Assembly: GCF_024464595.1 (NCBI RefSeq)
Contig: NZ_JANHAW010000001.1
Coordinates: 885,083-949,082, forward strand
Length of the DNA: 64,000 bases
Source: Halobellus litoreus
Lineage (GTDB): Archaea > Halobacteriota > Halobacteria > Halobacteriales > Haloferacaceae
Reading direction: 5' to 3'
Both the position numbers and the translations under genes were made by a program. The notes below the pieces were generated by a model. It was given only the letters and a program-made list of their open reading frames with translations. It made no database searches and had not been told where the DNA came from. Shown in pieces: positions 35,447 to 44,558 of the stretch; the first letter of the stretch is position 1; each line of letters begins with the position of its first letter.

Positions 35447-36385
35447 CTAGAGGAACACGGCAAGGAGTAATCCGCCGGCGACGAAAACGTGGTTCATTTC
35501 GCCGAGGAACTCCAGTCGGCGGTAGTCGTCGCTGCGCCCGACGCGACTATTCAGGAGGACTGCGAGCGCTCGTCCGGCCAGGAGGACCACAGCGACGAGC
35601 GCGGGCAAGTAGCCGCCGACGAACGCCCCGACGACGACGAGTACCGAGAGGATATTGATCACGTACAACAGGTGCCGCGTCCGTCGGACGCCGACGACTG
35701 TCGGGAACGTCGCGACGTCGTTGCGGGCATCGTCGTCGACGTCGCGGACGTTCGGAATCTCCGTATTGACGAAGATATCGAAGAAGAAGTAGACAGCGAG
35801 GACCAAGGCGACGGGGGTGACGGTGGCTCCGGCGAACACGATCGGCAACAGGACCATTGCCGTCGCCCACGCCAGCGCCACGAGAGTGGAATTGAGGACG
35901 AAGACCGTCTTCAGGCGTTTGATCGGTGCACGCGAGCTTTCGGGCAGCTCGACCGCGTACACCACCCAGGTCGCGCCGGGTATCAAGGTGATCGCGAGGG
36001 CGAGCGGACCGTTGAGCGTCGAGATCGCGACCGCGAGCCCGTACGCTGCTGCAGACGTTATCGAAAGTAGACGCCTGTGCCGACCGATGAAGGCACTTCG
36101 AGCGGATGTCGCATCCGGTTCGTATTTCGTATCGCTGATTCTATCGCCGACGTAGACGCTGTAGGCGACCAGCCCGACGACGACCGGCGCCAGGGTTGGC
36201 GAAAGCGAAAGGATCACCATCGTGATGAGCGTGCCAGCGACACCCATCCCGACGATGTCGAGCTGTGTGAAGACGGTTATCTGTTTTATTCGTTGCCATA
36301 TGCCACTGTACAACCGGAAGTCGCGCCGAATTCCGGGGGAGGTCCCACCGGAATTAATCGGTGATTCTGACGTTTCACTTGACAT
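35447..36385 (-). CDS. UbiA-family prenyltransferase (second in window)
   Basis: 312 residues, about eight membrane segments. The first Asp motif YVGDRISDTKYEPD (D81, D85, D91) replaces the common NDxxD with a DRxSD form; the second, NVRDVDDDARNDV (212-224), is the classical DxxxD loop with lysine/arginine neighbours. This pattern occurs in haloarchaeal UbiA proteins that act in carotenoid, quinone or lipid prenylation, but not in the EboC-like member at 11970. The acceptor cannot be named. The ATG starts a 25-residue polar head before the first membrane segment. Confidence 0.84.
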   Translation of the reverse strand: MSSETSESPINSGGTSPGIRRDFRLYSGIWQRIKQITVFTQLDIVGMGVAGTLITMVILSLSPTLAPVVVGLVAYSVYVGDRISDTKYEPDATSARSAFIGRHRRLLSITSAAAYGLAVAISTLNGPLALAITLIPGATWVVYAVELPESSRAPIKRLKTVFVLNSTLVALAWATAMVLLPIVFAGATVTPVALVLAVYFFFDIFVNTEIPNVRDVDDDARNDVATFPTVVGVRRTRHLLYVINILSVLVVVGAFVGGYLPALVAVVLLAGRALAVLLNSRVGRSDDYRRLEFLGEMNHVFVAGGLLLAVFL

Positions 36386-36746
36386 AACTTCGAGGTGGCG
36401 ATCCGAGAGAACGCACGCGGCGGTTCCTCGGACCCCACGTGTGACATAACTCTACCTGATAATAAATTTCAACTGAAAATATCTGTTTTCAGATGGGTGA
36501 ACGGAGTCTCTGTGTCGTGTGGGCATTCCCGGCGATTCGCCCATCGGAGTCGCGGTCACGAGCGAAGCGAGTCCTCGACGGCTCCACGTCTGTCAGACCA
36601 CGCAGCGAGCACCGCATAGCGTGCGAACGGCGTGCGGCTGTGTCGCCGGGAGCGGTCACTCCCGTCGATCCCCGACCAATCGGGAAAATCTTAGATCTGA
36701 TTTCCGGTCAAAAAGCCTAAACGACTGCCCTTCGACTGCGACATAA
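36386..36746. other. 360-base gap without a gene; kinase promoter at its right end
   Basis: No convincing ORF, RNA gene or repeat is seen. CTTTTGACC-like and CCTAAACG (about 36716-36722) lie close to -28 of the next gene and may be its TATA box. Several short reading frames here are Arg- and Ser-rich and look random. Confidence 0.5.
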
Positions 36747-37919
36747 ATGTCTCTCTCAGACGAAAATCGATCGGCCGGTGGGAGAGCCCTGTCTGAGGGA
36801 GAAGCGCTCCGTCGGATGTACCGCATCACCGCGGACCACGGGCGAGGCTTCGAGGAGAAACTCGTCGAACTGCTGACGCTCGGACGGACGTTTCTGGGCG
36901 TCGAGGCCGGGTTTCTAACCAACATCGCCGACGGCACACAGGAGATCATCGAAGCCAGCGGCGAGCACGAGAAATTGCAGGCGGGTCAGACGTGCCCGTT
37001 ATCCAGGGCGTATTGCCGGAAGGCCGTCAAGCGGGAGAACGCGCTGACGGTGCAGCACGCCGAACTCGAAGGCTGGGAGCGAGACGCGGCGTACGAGGAG
37101 TTCGGTCTCGAATCCTACATCGGGACGAAAGTCGTCGTCGACGGGGAGGTGTACGGCACGTTCTGTTTCGCCGATTCGGAGCCGCGCTCGCGGGCGTTCA
37201 CCGAGGGCGAAGAGACGTTCGTCGAACTGATGGCCGAGTGGGTGAGCTACGAGCTGTTCCAACAGCAGGCGACCGAGCGAATCGAAGAGCAGCGCGATCA
37301 GCTCGAGAAGTTCGCCAGCGTGGTGTCGCACGACCTCCGGAACCCGCTCGGCGTCGTCCAGGGGTATCTCGACCTGGCGGCGGAGACGGGCGATCCGGAG
37401 CACTTCGATCGGTGTCGGGACGCGCTCGATCGGATGGACACGTTGATCGACGACCTCCTGACGCTCGCTCGCGAGGGCGACACCATCGCGGAGACGGAGT
37501 CGGTCGAACTGTCGGCGCTGGTCACCGAGTGCTGGTCCTACGTGACCGCCGCAGACGCGACGCTCGACGTGGAGACCGACCTGGAGATCCGAGGCGACCG
37601 GAACCGACTGCAACAGCTGTTCGAGAACCTGTTCCGGAACGCCACCGAGCACGGCGGGGACGACGTGACCGTTCGGGTCGGCACGCTGCGAGGCGGGACG
37701 GGCATCTACGTCGAAGACGACGGGCCCGGAATTCCGGAGCCCGACCGAACGGAGGTGTTCGAGGACGGGTACTCGACCGAGGAGGACGGAACCGGATTCG
37801 GGCTCTCGATCGTCAAGCAGGTGACGGACGCGCACGGCTGGGACGTAGCCGTGACCGACGGCACCGACGGCGGTGCGCGGTTCGAGATGACCGGCCTGGA
37901 CCGAGTTGGCGAGGTCTGA
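36747..37919 (+). CDS. GAF-domain histidine kinase
   Basis: A soluble 390-residue kinase. GAF domain at about 25-170 with TCPLSRAYCRKAV, YIGTKVVVDGEVYGTFCFAD; HisKA with SHDLRNPLG (H195); ATPase with ENLFRNATEHGG, EDDGPGIP (323-330) and GTGFGLS. Its GAF resembles those of the LOV kinase at 14090 and the large kinase at 3200, and its kinase half closely matches the second transmitter of the large kinase (same DGPGIP, GYST and HGW blocks). It may be a shorter member of the same expansion. No response regulator is next to it. Confidence 0.93.
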   Translation: MSLSDENRSAGGRALSEGEALRRMYRITADHGRGFEEKLVELLTLGRTFLGVEAGFLTNIADGTQEIIEASGEHEKLQAGQTCPLSRAYCRKAVKRENALTVQHAELEGWERDAAYEEFGLESYIGTKVVVDGEVYGTFCFADSEPRSRAFTEGEETFVELMAEWVSYELFQQQATERIEEQRDQLEKFASVVSHDLRNPLGVVQGYLDLAAETGDPEHFDRCRDALDRMDTLIDDLLTLAREGDTIAETESVELSALVTECWSYVTAADATLDVETDLEIRGDRNRLQQLFENLFRNATEHGGDDVTVRVGTLRGGTGIYVEDDGPGIPEPDRTEVFEDGYSTEEDGTGFGLSIVKQVTDAHGWDVAVTDGTDGGARFEMTGLDRVGEV

Positions 37920-38006
37920 CGGATTCGTTGCGGCGGGCGGCGGACCCGATCGCGCGCTGCCGGTTCTGTGAGTGACGGCGAACGGCTCGGCGAGGCTCGT
38001 AGTCAG

Positions 38007-39218
38007 TCACGCTCTCGAACGTTCGGGAAGCCGAAGCGTGAGGATGATCACGACGACGAGCACCGCCGCCAGCAACACGTATCCCTCGTCGAAGTAGCCG
38101 CGGTCGGCGAGCGCCCCGAAGACGACCGGTCCCAGTGCGCCGAGCGTCGCCGTCGTCGTCCGAACGACCCCGAGTCCGGTGCCCTGTACCTCGTCGGGGA
38201 TCGCGTCCGAGAAGAACGACTGCGTGATCGTCCCCGACCCGAGCATCGTACTCACCAGCGCAGTCACCCCCACGAGCGGCCAGAAGCCGTCGACGAACGG
38301 GAGGAGTGTGAGGCCGACGACGGGACCGACGAGCACCACGGCCAGGGCCCGGCGCAGCCCGATCCGGTCGTAGGCGGCACCGGCCAGCGGCTTGACGAGC
38401 ACGCCGAAAGCGAAGAAGACGCTGAACAGGATGCCGGCGAGCGAGGAGGACAGCCCCTTCCGTTCGACGAGGTACGTCGGATAGAGGCCGGTGAACGACT
38501 GCCAGATCAGGATGTAGAGAAAGAGGATGAACGCGACGAAGACGAGGTTCGATCGGCGGAGCTTCCCGATGACGGACGAGGCACTCTCCGCGGACAGGGA
38601 GTCGACCGGACTCCCGGTCGAGGGTTGGACGGGAAGCGTCACCCAGAGGACGACCGCGACGACGACGAGGAGCGGGGCGATGAATCCGAGGCCGAGTTGC
38701 CACGCGACGGCCGCGGCGATCGCGCCGCCGATCGGCGGAAAGACGGTCTGCCCGAGGTCGCCCGTCGCCATCGTCACGCCGAGGGCGCTGCCGATGCGGT
38801 CGGGGTAGATCTTCGAGAGGATCGTGATCCGCGCGATCGGGTACAGCGACTGGCCGAGGCCGACGAGGCCAGTGGCGGCGAACAGGACGAGCGGCGTCGA
38901 CGCCGTGACGACGAAGACGAGGGCGACGGCGACGACGAGCGCGCCCGCGACCATCACGGCGCGCTCGCTGTAGCGGTCGGCGAGGATGCCGCCGGGGAGT
39001 TGTCCGAGCGCCGATCCCAGCCAGAGCACCGTCACCAGCAGGCCGCCGACGGTGAGCGAGAGGTCGAACGACGACCGGAGGTAGGGCAGCAGGACCGGGT
39101 ACACCATCCGGGTCCCGAGCAGGACGCCCCACCCGCCCGCGATGGCGACGAGGAGCGGTCCCTTCCCCTCGGCCCACAGTTCCGTCGCTTCCCGTTGGAT
39201 TGCGTGGGCGACTCCCAT
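38007..39218 (-). CDS. Major facilitator superfamily transporter
   Basis: 403 residues, 12 membrane segments. MFS loop signature GGILADRYSERAVM lies between helices 2 and 3, with a second half marked by KPLAGAAYDRIGLRRAL. It exports or imports a small molecule; the substrate is not evident. The start is uncertain: the ATG given opens MGVAHAIQREA, while an in-frame GTG eight codons earlier lies about 24 bases from a TATAAA box (39262-39267 on this strand) and could be the leaderless start. Confidence 0.88.
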   Translation of the reverse strand: MGVAHAIQREATELWAEGKGPLLVAIAGGWGVLLGTRMVYPVLLPYLRSSFDLSLTVGGLLVTVLWLGSALGQLPGGILADRYSERAVMVAGALVVAVALVFVVTASTPLVLFAATGLVGLGQSLYPIARITILSKIYPDRIGSALGVTMATGDLGQTVFPPIGGAIAAAVAWQLGLGFIAPLLVVVAVVLWVTLPVQPSTGSPVDSLSAESASSVIGKLRRSNLVFVAFILFLYILIWQSFTGLYPTYLVERKGLSSSLAGILFSVFFAFGVLVKPLAGAAYDRIGLRRALAVVLVGPVVGLTLLPFVDGFWPLVGVTALVSTMLGSGTITQSFFSDAIPDEVQGTGLGVVRTTTATLGALGPVVFGALADRGYFDEGYVLLAAVLVVVIILTLRLPERSRA

Positions 39219-39298
39219 TCGAGAACTCAGTGTCGGATGCACTCCCAGTTCGACAATAACTGTTTATATCCGCGCGCCGGGACCGATTCCGGCCCCGC

Positions 39299-41767
39299 TC
39301 AGAGCTTCTCGGCGTTTCGCGCCTGTTCGGCCCGTCGGGTCGCTTCCTCGACGCGCGTTTGGACGGCCCGTTCGAGCGGATCGGGCAGGTCCGCCGCCGC
39401 CTGGGTGACCAGTTCGACGACCCGTTCGAGCCCGGTCGCGACGGCCGCGAGCTGCTGGTCCGCGTTCGCTCGCTCACCGGCACGGGCGTTCTCGGCCGCA
39501 CGCTCCGCCGCGGTGACGATCGCGTCCAGCGCGCGTACCAGCCCCCGAAGGGCGTTCTCACGCCCGGCGAGAGCGTCTTCGCCCCTCCCGCCGGTCGATC
39601 CGCCCGCATCAGCCGCATCGAGCAGCGCCGCCAGCTCCGCGCTCGTCTCGCCGGCGATCGACGCGAGGAACGACGCGAGCGACGCCTTTCCGGTCTCGGG
39701 GCTGTCGATCCGGATCGGCGCGGGCGTCTCGGGAGCGTCGTCGTCCCCGCCGTCGGTCCCGGGGTCCGGGTTCACCCGGAACGCGCCGACCGCACCGTCG
39801 GCGTCTCGGACCTCGGTCGTGTACGCGCCACCGCGGTGGACGTACACCGCGTCGGAGCCGTCCAGCGACGACTCGTACAGCCGACCGGCGAAGTCGTCCT
39901 CGACCGCGAGACTCGTGAGTTCCGCCTCGGTCCCGTCGGCGTCGACCTCCAGCTTCCGGGCGTTCTCGCGGGCGACGAGCGGAATCTCTCCGCCGGTACC
40001 GGCTGCGGTCACGCGCTGTGCGGCCCGGGCCGAGTCGGTGTCCGAGCCGGGGTCTGCGTCCGCGCCGGAGTCGGCGTCCTCAGCGGCCGTGACCGACTCG
40101 GTATCGGCACCCCCGGACTCGGTGTCGACCGTCGCGGATTCGGCGGTGGCCGTCGCGGACTCCGGATCGCTCGCCCCAGAGGCTGTCGCGGCGTCAGTCG
40201 CTGTCTCGGTCGCGGCTGCCCCCGTCTCGGTCGCTGTCGTCGCAGTCGCCGTCGAGGCGTCGTTCCCCTCGCCGCCGACGGACAGCCGCTCGCTGTAGGG
40301 GGCTCGTCCGGCGGCGTTGACCGTGAGCCGGTGGTCGCCCGCGGCGACGTCGTGGACCGCCGCGACGCCGCCGAACGTGGGAACGGCGGCCGGGTCGCTC
40401 TCCAGCAACGCGACGGCCTCGACGGTCGGTTCCCGCGTCGTCAACCCCTCGCCGTCGGGGGCATCGTCGCTCGCGACCGCTTCCGTCACCGCGGCTACGA
40501 CGGTGTTGATCGGGGCGGCGTCGCCGATGGCGTCGTAGCGCTCGGCCAGCGACGCCCGGTGGTTCGGGTCGGTGATGTCGGCCGCGGGGTTTTCGTACCG
40601 CGGTTGGTTCCACGGTTCGCCCGTCGTCGTGAGGTGTCCCGCGATGGCGTCTTCCCCGACCTCCGGAACGGCGAACTCGAAGCTCAGTTGCGGCCCGGTG
40701 AACGCCGTGATGTGTTCGAGTTCCGCCGCGGGAACGAGTTCGTACGCGTGCTCGGTCGCGCCGTCGACCGATGTCGCGACGCCGGACGACGGGTCGTCGT
40801 TCTCGGCGCTCGTGTCGCCAGCGGTCGGATCGTCGCTCTCGCTGTCCCCGCGGGCCTCGTGGCGGAACACCACTCCGGTCGATCGATCCGGAAGGTCCCC
40901 GGGCGGCGACGAGAGCGACTCGGCGGACCGCACCGTCAGGTCCTCGTCGACGAGCGACTCCCGGTCGACGTTCGGCAGTCGCTCGTGCTCGTAGACCGGC
41001 ACGCCCTCGTACTCGGGGACGACGTAGGGGAGGCGCGCCCCCTCGTCCCGGGGCAGTCCGTAGGCCAGCGGGACCTCCGAGAGCGCCTCGACGCTCTCGA
41101 TGGCGGAGTTGGTGATGTCGGCGAGGAGGTCCGCACCCGGGAGCCGCTGGAACTGGTCCGGTTCGTCGTTGACCGAGAGCGCGCTGGAGTGCGAGCCGAG
41201 TTCCGAGAGGATCCGCGGGACCATCTCGGGGTCCGGGTCCAGGAACTCGTTGTTCGGGACGCGGCGGGAGTGGGAACTGGCGACGTACAGCTGCGGCCGG
41301 TCGGTCTCGGTGTCGACGAAGACGTGCAGCACCTCCCAGTCGTGCCAGTGAAAGTTGGTGGTGAACTGATCGAACGCGGAGTACAGCCAGAACTGGACGA
41401 CCGCGAGCGGGGAGTCGTCGTACTCGACGGCGTTGTAGAACACCGTCGGGTTCGGCGGCCCCTCGGAGTCGGCGTCGCGGGCGTGGTAGCCGTCGAGGGC
41501 GTCGAAGCCGTCGACGACGGTGTCGCCGTCGCGTTCGCTCTCGTAGGGGCGCGGGTCGGTGGGGAGCCACGGCTCCGCGGCGTCGAAGTACAGCGTCGGG
41601 GCGAATCGCGTGGCGAGTTCCTCGGCGCGGCTCGGTTCGGTCTCGGTGGTCGTCCCGTCCGGCTCCCGCTGGCCGAACGAACAGCCCGCGAGCGTGCCGG
41701 CACCGGCGCTGGCGAGCGTCGCGAGGAGCGTCCGGCGGTCCAGGGTTCGCGTTTCGGGGTCGATCAC
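39299..41767 (-). CDS. Tat lipoprotein with Vps62-like domain
   Basis: 822 residues. RR at 11-12, hydrophobic stretch and lipobox LAGC (C29) mark a twin-arginine exported lipoprotein. Residues 50-260 hold RFAPTLYFDAAEPWLPTD and FHWHDWEVLHVFVD (140-152), the HDWE pattern of the Vps62/DUF946 family, which is mainly known from plants, fungi and some bacteria. A Thr/Ala/Asp/Glu-rich linker spans about 505-590; the last 200 residues are helical (DPLERAVQTRVEEATRRAEQ). The function is unknown; a cell-surface enzyme or binding protein is likely. It follows the DoxX-like gene by 18 bases in the same direction. Confidence 0.82.
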   Translation of the reverse strand: MIDPETRTLDRRTLLATLASAGAGTLAGCSFGQREPDGTTTETEPSRAEELATRFAPTLYFDAAEPWLPTDPRPYESERDGDTVVDGFDALDGYHARDADSEGPPNPTVFYNAVEYDDSPLAVVQFWLYSAFDQFTTNFHWHDWEVLHVFVDTETDRPQLYVASSHSRRVPNNEFLDPDPEMVPRILSELGSHSSALSVNDEPDQFQRLPGADLLADITNSAIESVEALSEVPLAYGLPRDEGARLPYVVPEYEGVPVYEHERLPNVDRESLVDEDLTVRSAESLSSPPGDLPDRSTGVVFRHEARGDSESDDPTAGDTSAENDDPSSGVATSVDGATEHAYELVPAAELEHITAFTGPQLSFEFAVPEVGEDAIAGHLTTTGEPWNQPRYENPAADITDPNHRASLAERYDAIGDAAPINTVVAAVTEAVASDDAPDGEGLTTREPTVEAVALLESDPAAVPTFGGVAAVHDVAAGDHRLTVNAAGRAPYSERLSVGGEGNDASTATATTATETGAAATETATDAATASGASDPESATATAESATVDTESGGADTESVTAAEDADSGADADPGSDTDSARAAQRVTAAGTGGEIPLVARENARKLEVDADGTEAELTSLAVEDDFAGRLYESSLDGSDAVYVHRGGAYTTEVRDADGAVGAFRVNPDPGTDGGDDDAPETPAPIRIDSPETGKASLASFLASIAGETSAELAALLDAADAGGSTGGRGEDALAGRENALRGLVRALDAIVTAAERAAENARAGERANADQQLAAVATGLERVVELVTQAAADLPDPLERAVQTRVEEATRRAEQARNAEKL

Positions 41768-41785
41768 GATGGTACTCGACGAACG

Positions 41786-42190
41786 CTACCGGTACGCCTC
41801 GCGCAGGAATACGAGCGCGGCCCCGAACATCGCCAGATTCCCGAAGAACGCGAGTCGGTCGCCGCTGCCGGAGCCCTCTTCGGCGTTCCAGAAGTCGTGC
41901 ATCGTCGGCGTCACGACGGCCAGGAACGTGACGACCGCGCCGGTCGCGATTCGGGGCGCGCGCCAGAGCGCGACCCCGAGCCCCCCGACGAACATCATCC
42001 CGGAGGCGAAGGGCGCGGCGAGTTCCGGAACGGGAACGCCCTCCGACTCGGCGTACTCGATCGAGTCGTCTATGTCGCGGAAGTCCTCGGAGGCCTGGAG
42101 AGCGAGGCCGAGGCCGAACAGCACCCGTCCGAGTCGCGAGAAGGTGCCGGGTCCCTCGGCAGCGTCGTCGTGGTCGGTGTCGGCGGCCAT
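41786..42190 (-). CDS. DoxX-like small membrane protein
   Basis: 134 residues, four hydrophobic segments (about 22-35, 60-75, 82-98, 112-130), with GRVLFGLGLALQASEDFRD and AAPFASGMMFVGGLGVAL typical of the DoxX family. DoxX proteins are tied to quinone or redox stress in membranes, but this one is unassigned. The ATG at MAADTDH is chosen. It shares a divergent region of 75 bases with the FKBP gene and is likely co-transcribed with the Vps62-like gene. Confidence 0.76.
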   Translation of the reverse strand: MAADTDHDDAAEGPGTFSRLGRVLFGLGLALQASEDFRDIDDSIEYAESEGVPVPELAAPFASGMMFVGGLGVALWRAPRIATGAVVTFLAVVTPTMHDFWNAEEGSGSGDRLAFFGNLAMFGAALVFLREAYR

Positions 42191-42264
42191 ACACACGCTC
42201 ACTCGCGGGCGCTCAATAAGCGTTCGGACGACAGCCTATTTCGGCTCCCCTCCCAACGCGAGAT

Positions 42265-42753
42265 ATGAGCATCCAGGAGGGCGACCGCGTCGCCGTCGAG
42301 TACGTCGGTCGGTTCGAAGACGGCAGCGTCTTCGGGACCTCGAAGTACGCCGTCGCCGCCGAGCGCGGCCTCGACGAGGCCCAGGACCGCGACGCCGACG
42401 ACTACGGCCCGCTCGCGTTCACGGTCGGCGACGGCGACGTGATCGACGGCCTCGACGAAGCGGTGCGAGGGATGACCGTCGGCGAGTCGGCCACCGTCAC
42501 TGTGCCGCCGGAGTCCGCGTACGGCGAGGTCCGCTCCGAGCGGATCCGCGAGTACGACCGGGAGACGTTCGAGGGGATGGTCGGCGAAGCGCCTGAAGTC
42601 GGCCTCCACGTGCACGCCCAAAACGGCCTCCACGGCGACGTCGTCGCCGTTCGCGAGGAGACCGTCGAAGTGGATTTCAACCACGAACTCGCCGGGCAGA
42701 CGCTCGTGTTCGACGTCGAAGTCGTCGACCGGCGGCCCAGCGGGAGCGACTGA
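42265..42753 (+). CDS. FKBP-type peptidyl-prolyl isomerase, SlyD-like
   Basis: 162 residues. EGDRVAVEYVGRFEDGSVF and VIDGLDEAVRGMTVGESATV are the FKBP core, and VPPESAYGEVRSERIRE leads into the inserted flap (IF) domain (about 85-130), followed by FNHELAGQTLVFDVEVVD, the SlyD-like closing strand. It speeds proline isomerisation and has chaperone activity, in the cytosol. No His-rich tail is present. CCTATTT about 28 bases before the ATG is the promoter. Confidence 0.93.
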   Translation: MSIQEGDRVAVEYVGRFEDGSVFGTSKYAVAAERGLDEAQDRDADDYGPLAFTVGDGDVIDGLDEAVRGMTVGESATVTVPPESAYGEVRSERIREYDRETFEGMVGEAPEVGLHVHAQNGLHGDVVAVREETVEVDFNHELAGQTLVFDVEVVDRRPSGSD

Positions 42754-42834
42754 GTCCCGACGGCTACGGCCGTCTGCCGGTCGCGCCGGTCGACCCGCCG
42801 AACGTTCAAATAGGAGAGGGGATCCAGAGCGCCC

Positions 42835-43623
42835 GTGGAATCTCCAGCCGACCGGCCCGCCCGCAGCGACGACGCGTCCCCGGCCGACAGCACGGCGGCG
42901 ACCGACACGATCCCGATCTCTCACCTCGCACGCGCGGCGTACTGCCCGCGGCAGTACTACTACGCCGAGCGCGACGACGACCACGAACCGCCGGCCTCGG
43001 TCGGGGCCGTCCGCGACCTCGCGTTCCGGTACGAACGACACCGGACCGCGACGGACGAGGCCCTCCGTCGCCTGCCGATCGCCGTCGCTCCGGATCGATA
43101 CCGGTCGAACCTCGCGTCGCTCGCCGAGCGCGACGACTACGACCGACTCGCGGCCCCGGCGGTCCGGGAGGCGTTCCTCCGCGGCCGCGACTGCCACGGC
43201 GTCGCACACAAAGTGCTCGGACGGGCGGACGGGACGAGCGGAACGAGCGAGAGGGACGAACCCGGCGGCCGCGACGACGCCGCGCCGCCGACGCCGACTA
43301 TCGTCTCACCGGGCGATCCGCCGCCGCAGGGAGTCTGGGAACCGCAGCGGGTTCGCGCCGTCGCCGTCGCGAAGGCCCTCGCCCGGGAGCGCGAGCGCGA
43401 GATTCCCCGTGCGCTCGTCGAGTACCCGGCGCACGGCGTGGTTCGAACCGTCCGGCTGACGACGCGGAACAAGAGCGCGTACCGACGCACGCTGTGGACG
43501 GTCAGGTCGATGCGCGGCGTCCCGAGTCGCATCCGCGACGAATCGAAGTGCGACGCCTGCGAGTACCGAACCACCTGCGGGACGAAGACGCGGTCGCTGA
43601 AGACGTTGCTCGGACTCGGGTGA
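42835..43623 (+). CDS. Stand-alone Cas4-like Fe-S protein with degenerate nuclease site
   Basis: 262 residues, starting at GTG with a TATA-like TTCAAATAG about 27 bases before. The N-terminal ISHLARAAYCPRQYYY and the C-terminal CDACEYRTTCG give the four cysteines (C37, C239, C242, C248) that hold the Cas4/AddB-type 4Fe-4S cluster around a PD-(D/E)XK nuclease fold. The nuclease motif, usually VEYKxG, reads LVEYPAHG, so the catalytic Lys is missing, and no clear preceding Asp is seen. No CRISPR array or cas gene lies in the window. It could be a DNA-binding or structural relic of the nuclease. A Gly/Asp-rich insert sits at about 130-165. Confidence 0.75.
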   Translation: MESPADRPARSDDASPADSTAATDTIPISHLARAAYCPRQYYYAERDDDHEPPASVGAVRDLAFRYERHRTATDEALRRLPIAVAPDRYRSNLASLAERDDYDRLAAPAVREAFLRGRDCHGVAHKVLGRADGTSGTSERDEPGGRDDAAPPTPTIVSPGDPPPQGVWEPQRVRAVAVAKALAREREREIPRALVEYPAHGVVRTVRLTTRNKSAYRRTLWTVRSMRGVPSRIRDESKCDACEYRTTCGTKTRSLKTLLGLG

Positions 43624-43735
43624 AGAGCGGCCGCGCGTCGGGACGGGCGGCCAGCCCTCGCGCCCCACGAGCCGATGTCGCAGGCCCGGCACGACGCCGA
43701 TGTCGCACACTCGACGCGTGGCCGGTAATCGCCCG

Positions 43736-44389
43736 CTACCCGTCCTCGACGGTCGGTGCCGCGCCGCTCTCCTCGGTCAGCCACGCGACGATGGCGTCGG
43801 CCATCGCGCCGCGTCGGTGGACGACGTTCCGCTCGGGGTCGACGACCGTGCTCTCGGTGCCGGGCGTCGGTCCGGCGTCGACGACCACCGCGACGGCGTC
43901 GCGGAGCGCCGGGTCCAGCGTCGCGGCGTCGGTGACGCTCGGCGACCCGCTGACGTTCGCGCTCGTCGCCGTCACGGGCGTCGGCGCGACGCGCTCGAAC
44001 AGGGCGAGCGCGACCTCGTGGTCGGGGATGCGGATCCCGACTCGGTCGCGGCCGGCGGTGAGGGCCTCGGGGAGCGACGGGTCGGCGTCGACGACGACAG
44101 TGACCGGTCCGGGGAGGAAGGCGCGCATAAACCGGAGCGCGCGGTCGCTCGGCCGGGCGTACCGAAGCGCGGCGTCGACGCTCGGAACGCCGAGCGAGAG
44201 GGGCTTCGACCGATCGCGCCCCTTCACCTCGAAGACGCGCTCGACGGCCGTCGGGTCGGTCGCGTCCGCCCCGAGACCGTACACCGTCTCGGTCGGGTAG
44301 ACGACGGTCTCGCCGTCTGCGATCGCGGCCACGGCGGCGTCTATGGCGTCCTCAAGTCCGGGTTCGGGCGTCTCCTCGAACTCCGTCAT
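43736..44389 (-). CDS. L-threonylcarbamoyladenylate synthase (Sua5/YrdC family)
   Basis: 217 residues, one YrdC domain. It makes threonylcarbamoyl-AMP from Thr, bicarbonate and ATP for the t6A37 modification of tRNAs reading ANN codons. YPTETVYGLGADA, KGRDRSKPLSLGV, LPGPVTVVV, IRIPDH and ATSANVSGSPS are the YrdC signatures. It lacks the C-terminal Sua5 domain, so it is of the TsaC length. The N-terminal 15 residues are an acidic extension. The gene follows a set of 20-base repeats at its 5' end. Confidence 0.94.
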   Translation of the reverse strand: MTEFEETPEPGLEDAIDAAVAAIADGETVVYPTETVYGLGADATDPTAVERVFEVKGRDRSKPLSLGVPSVDAALRYARPSDRALRFMRAFLPGPVTVVVDADPSLPEALTAGRDRVGIRIPDHEVALALFERVAPTPVTATSANVSGSPSVTDAATLDPALRDAVAVVVDAGPTPGTESTVVDPERNVVHRRGAMADAIVAWLTEESGAAPTVEDG

Positions 44390-44440
44390 CTGTTCGAATC
44401 GAGGCGTTCGGAGGAAAAGAGCGTGGCGGATCCCACGTCG

Positions 44441-44520
44441 GAGCAGACGAGCGAACGGCGGAGCCGACGGGCTAACGGCGGAGCCGACGGATGAACGGCG
44501 AAGCCGACGCGCTCACACTC
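44441..44520. repeat. Four tandem 20-base repeats upstream of the YrdC gene
   Basis: Four 20-base units fill this stretch; units two and three start GAGCCGACGG, and units one to three end AACGGCG. Unit one is GAGCAGACGAGCGAACGGCG and unit four is degraded. They lie between the stop of the peroxiredoxin-like gene and the start of the YrdC gene, both leftward. Confidence 0.75.
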
Positions 44521-44558
44521 GCCGGGGCGAGCCGAAACCGCGGACGGCGGTCGGGAAG

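Noticed and set aside
39359-42268. 969-codon open frame opposite the Vps62-like lipoprotein gene
   Set aside because: Shadow of the codon bias on the other strand; Arg/Val/Gly-rich with no domain, and it crosses two well-supported genes.
42835-43623. CRISPR-Cas adaptation module
   Set aside because: A single Cas4-like gene with a damaged nuclease site and no repeats or cas genes nearby.
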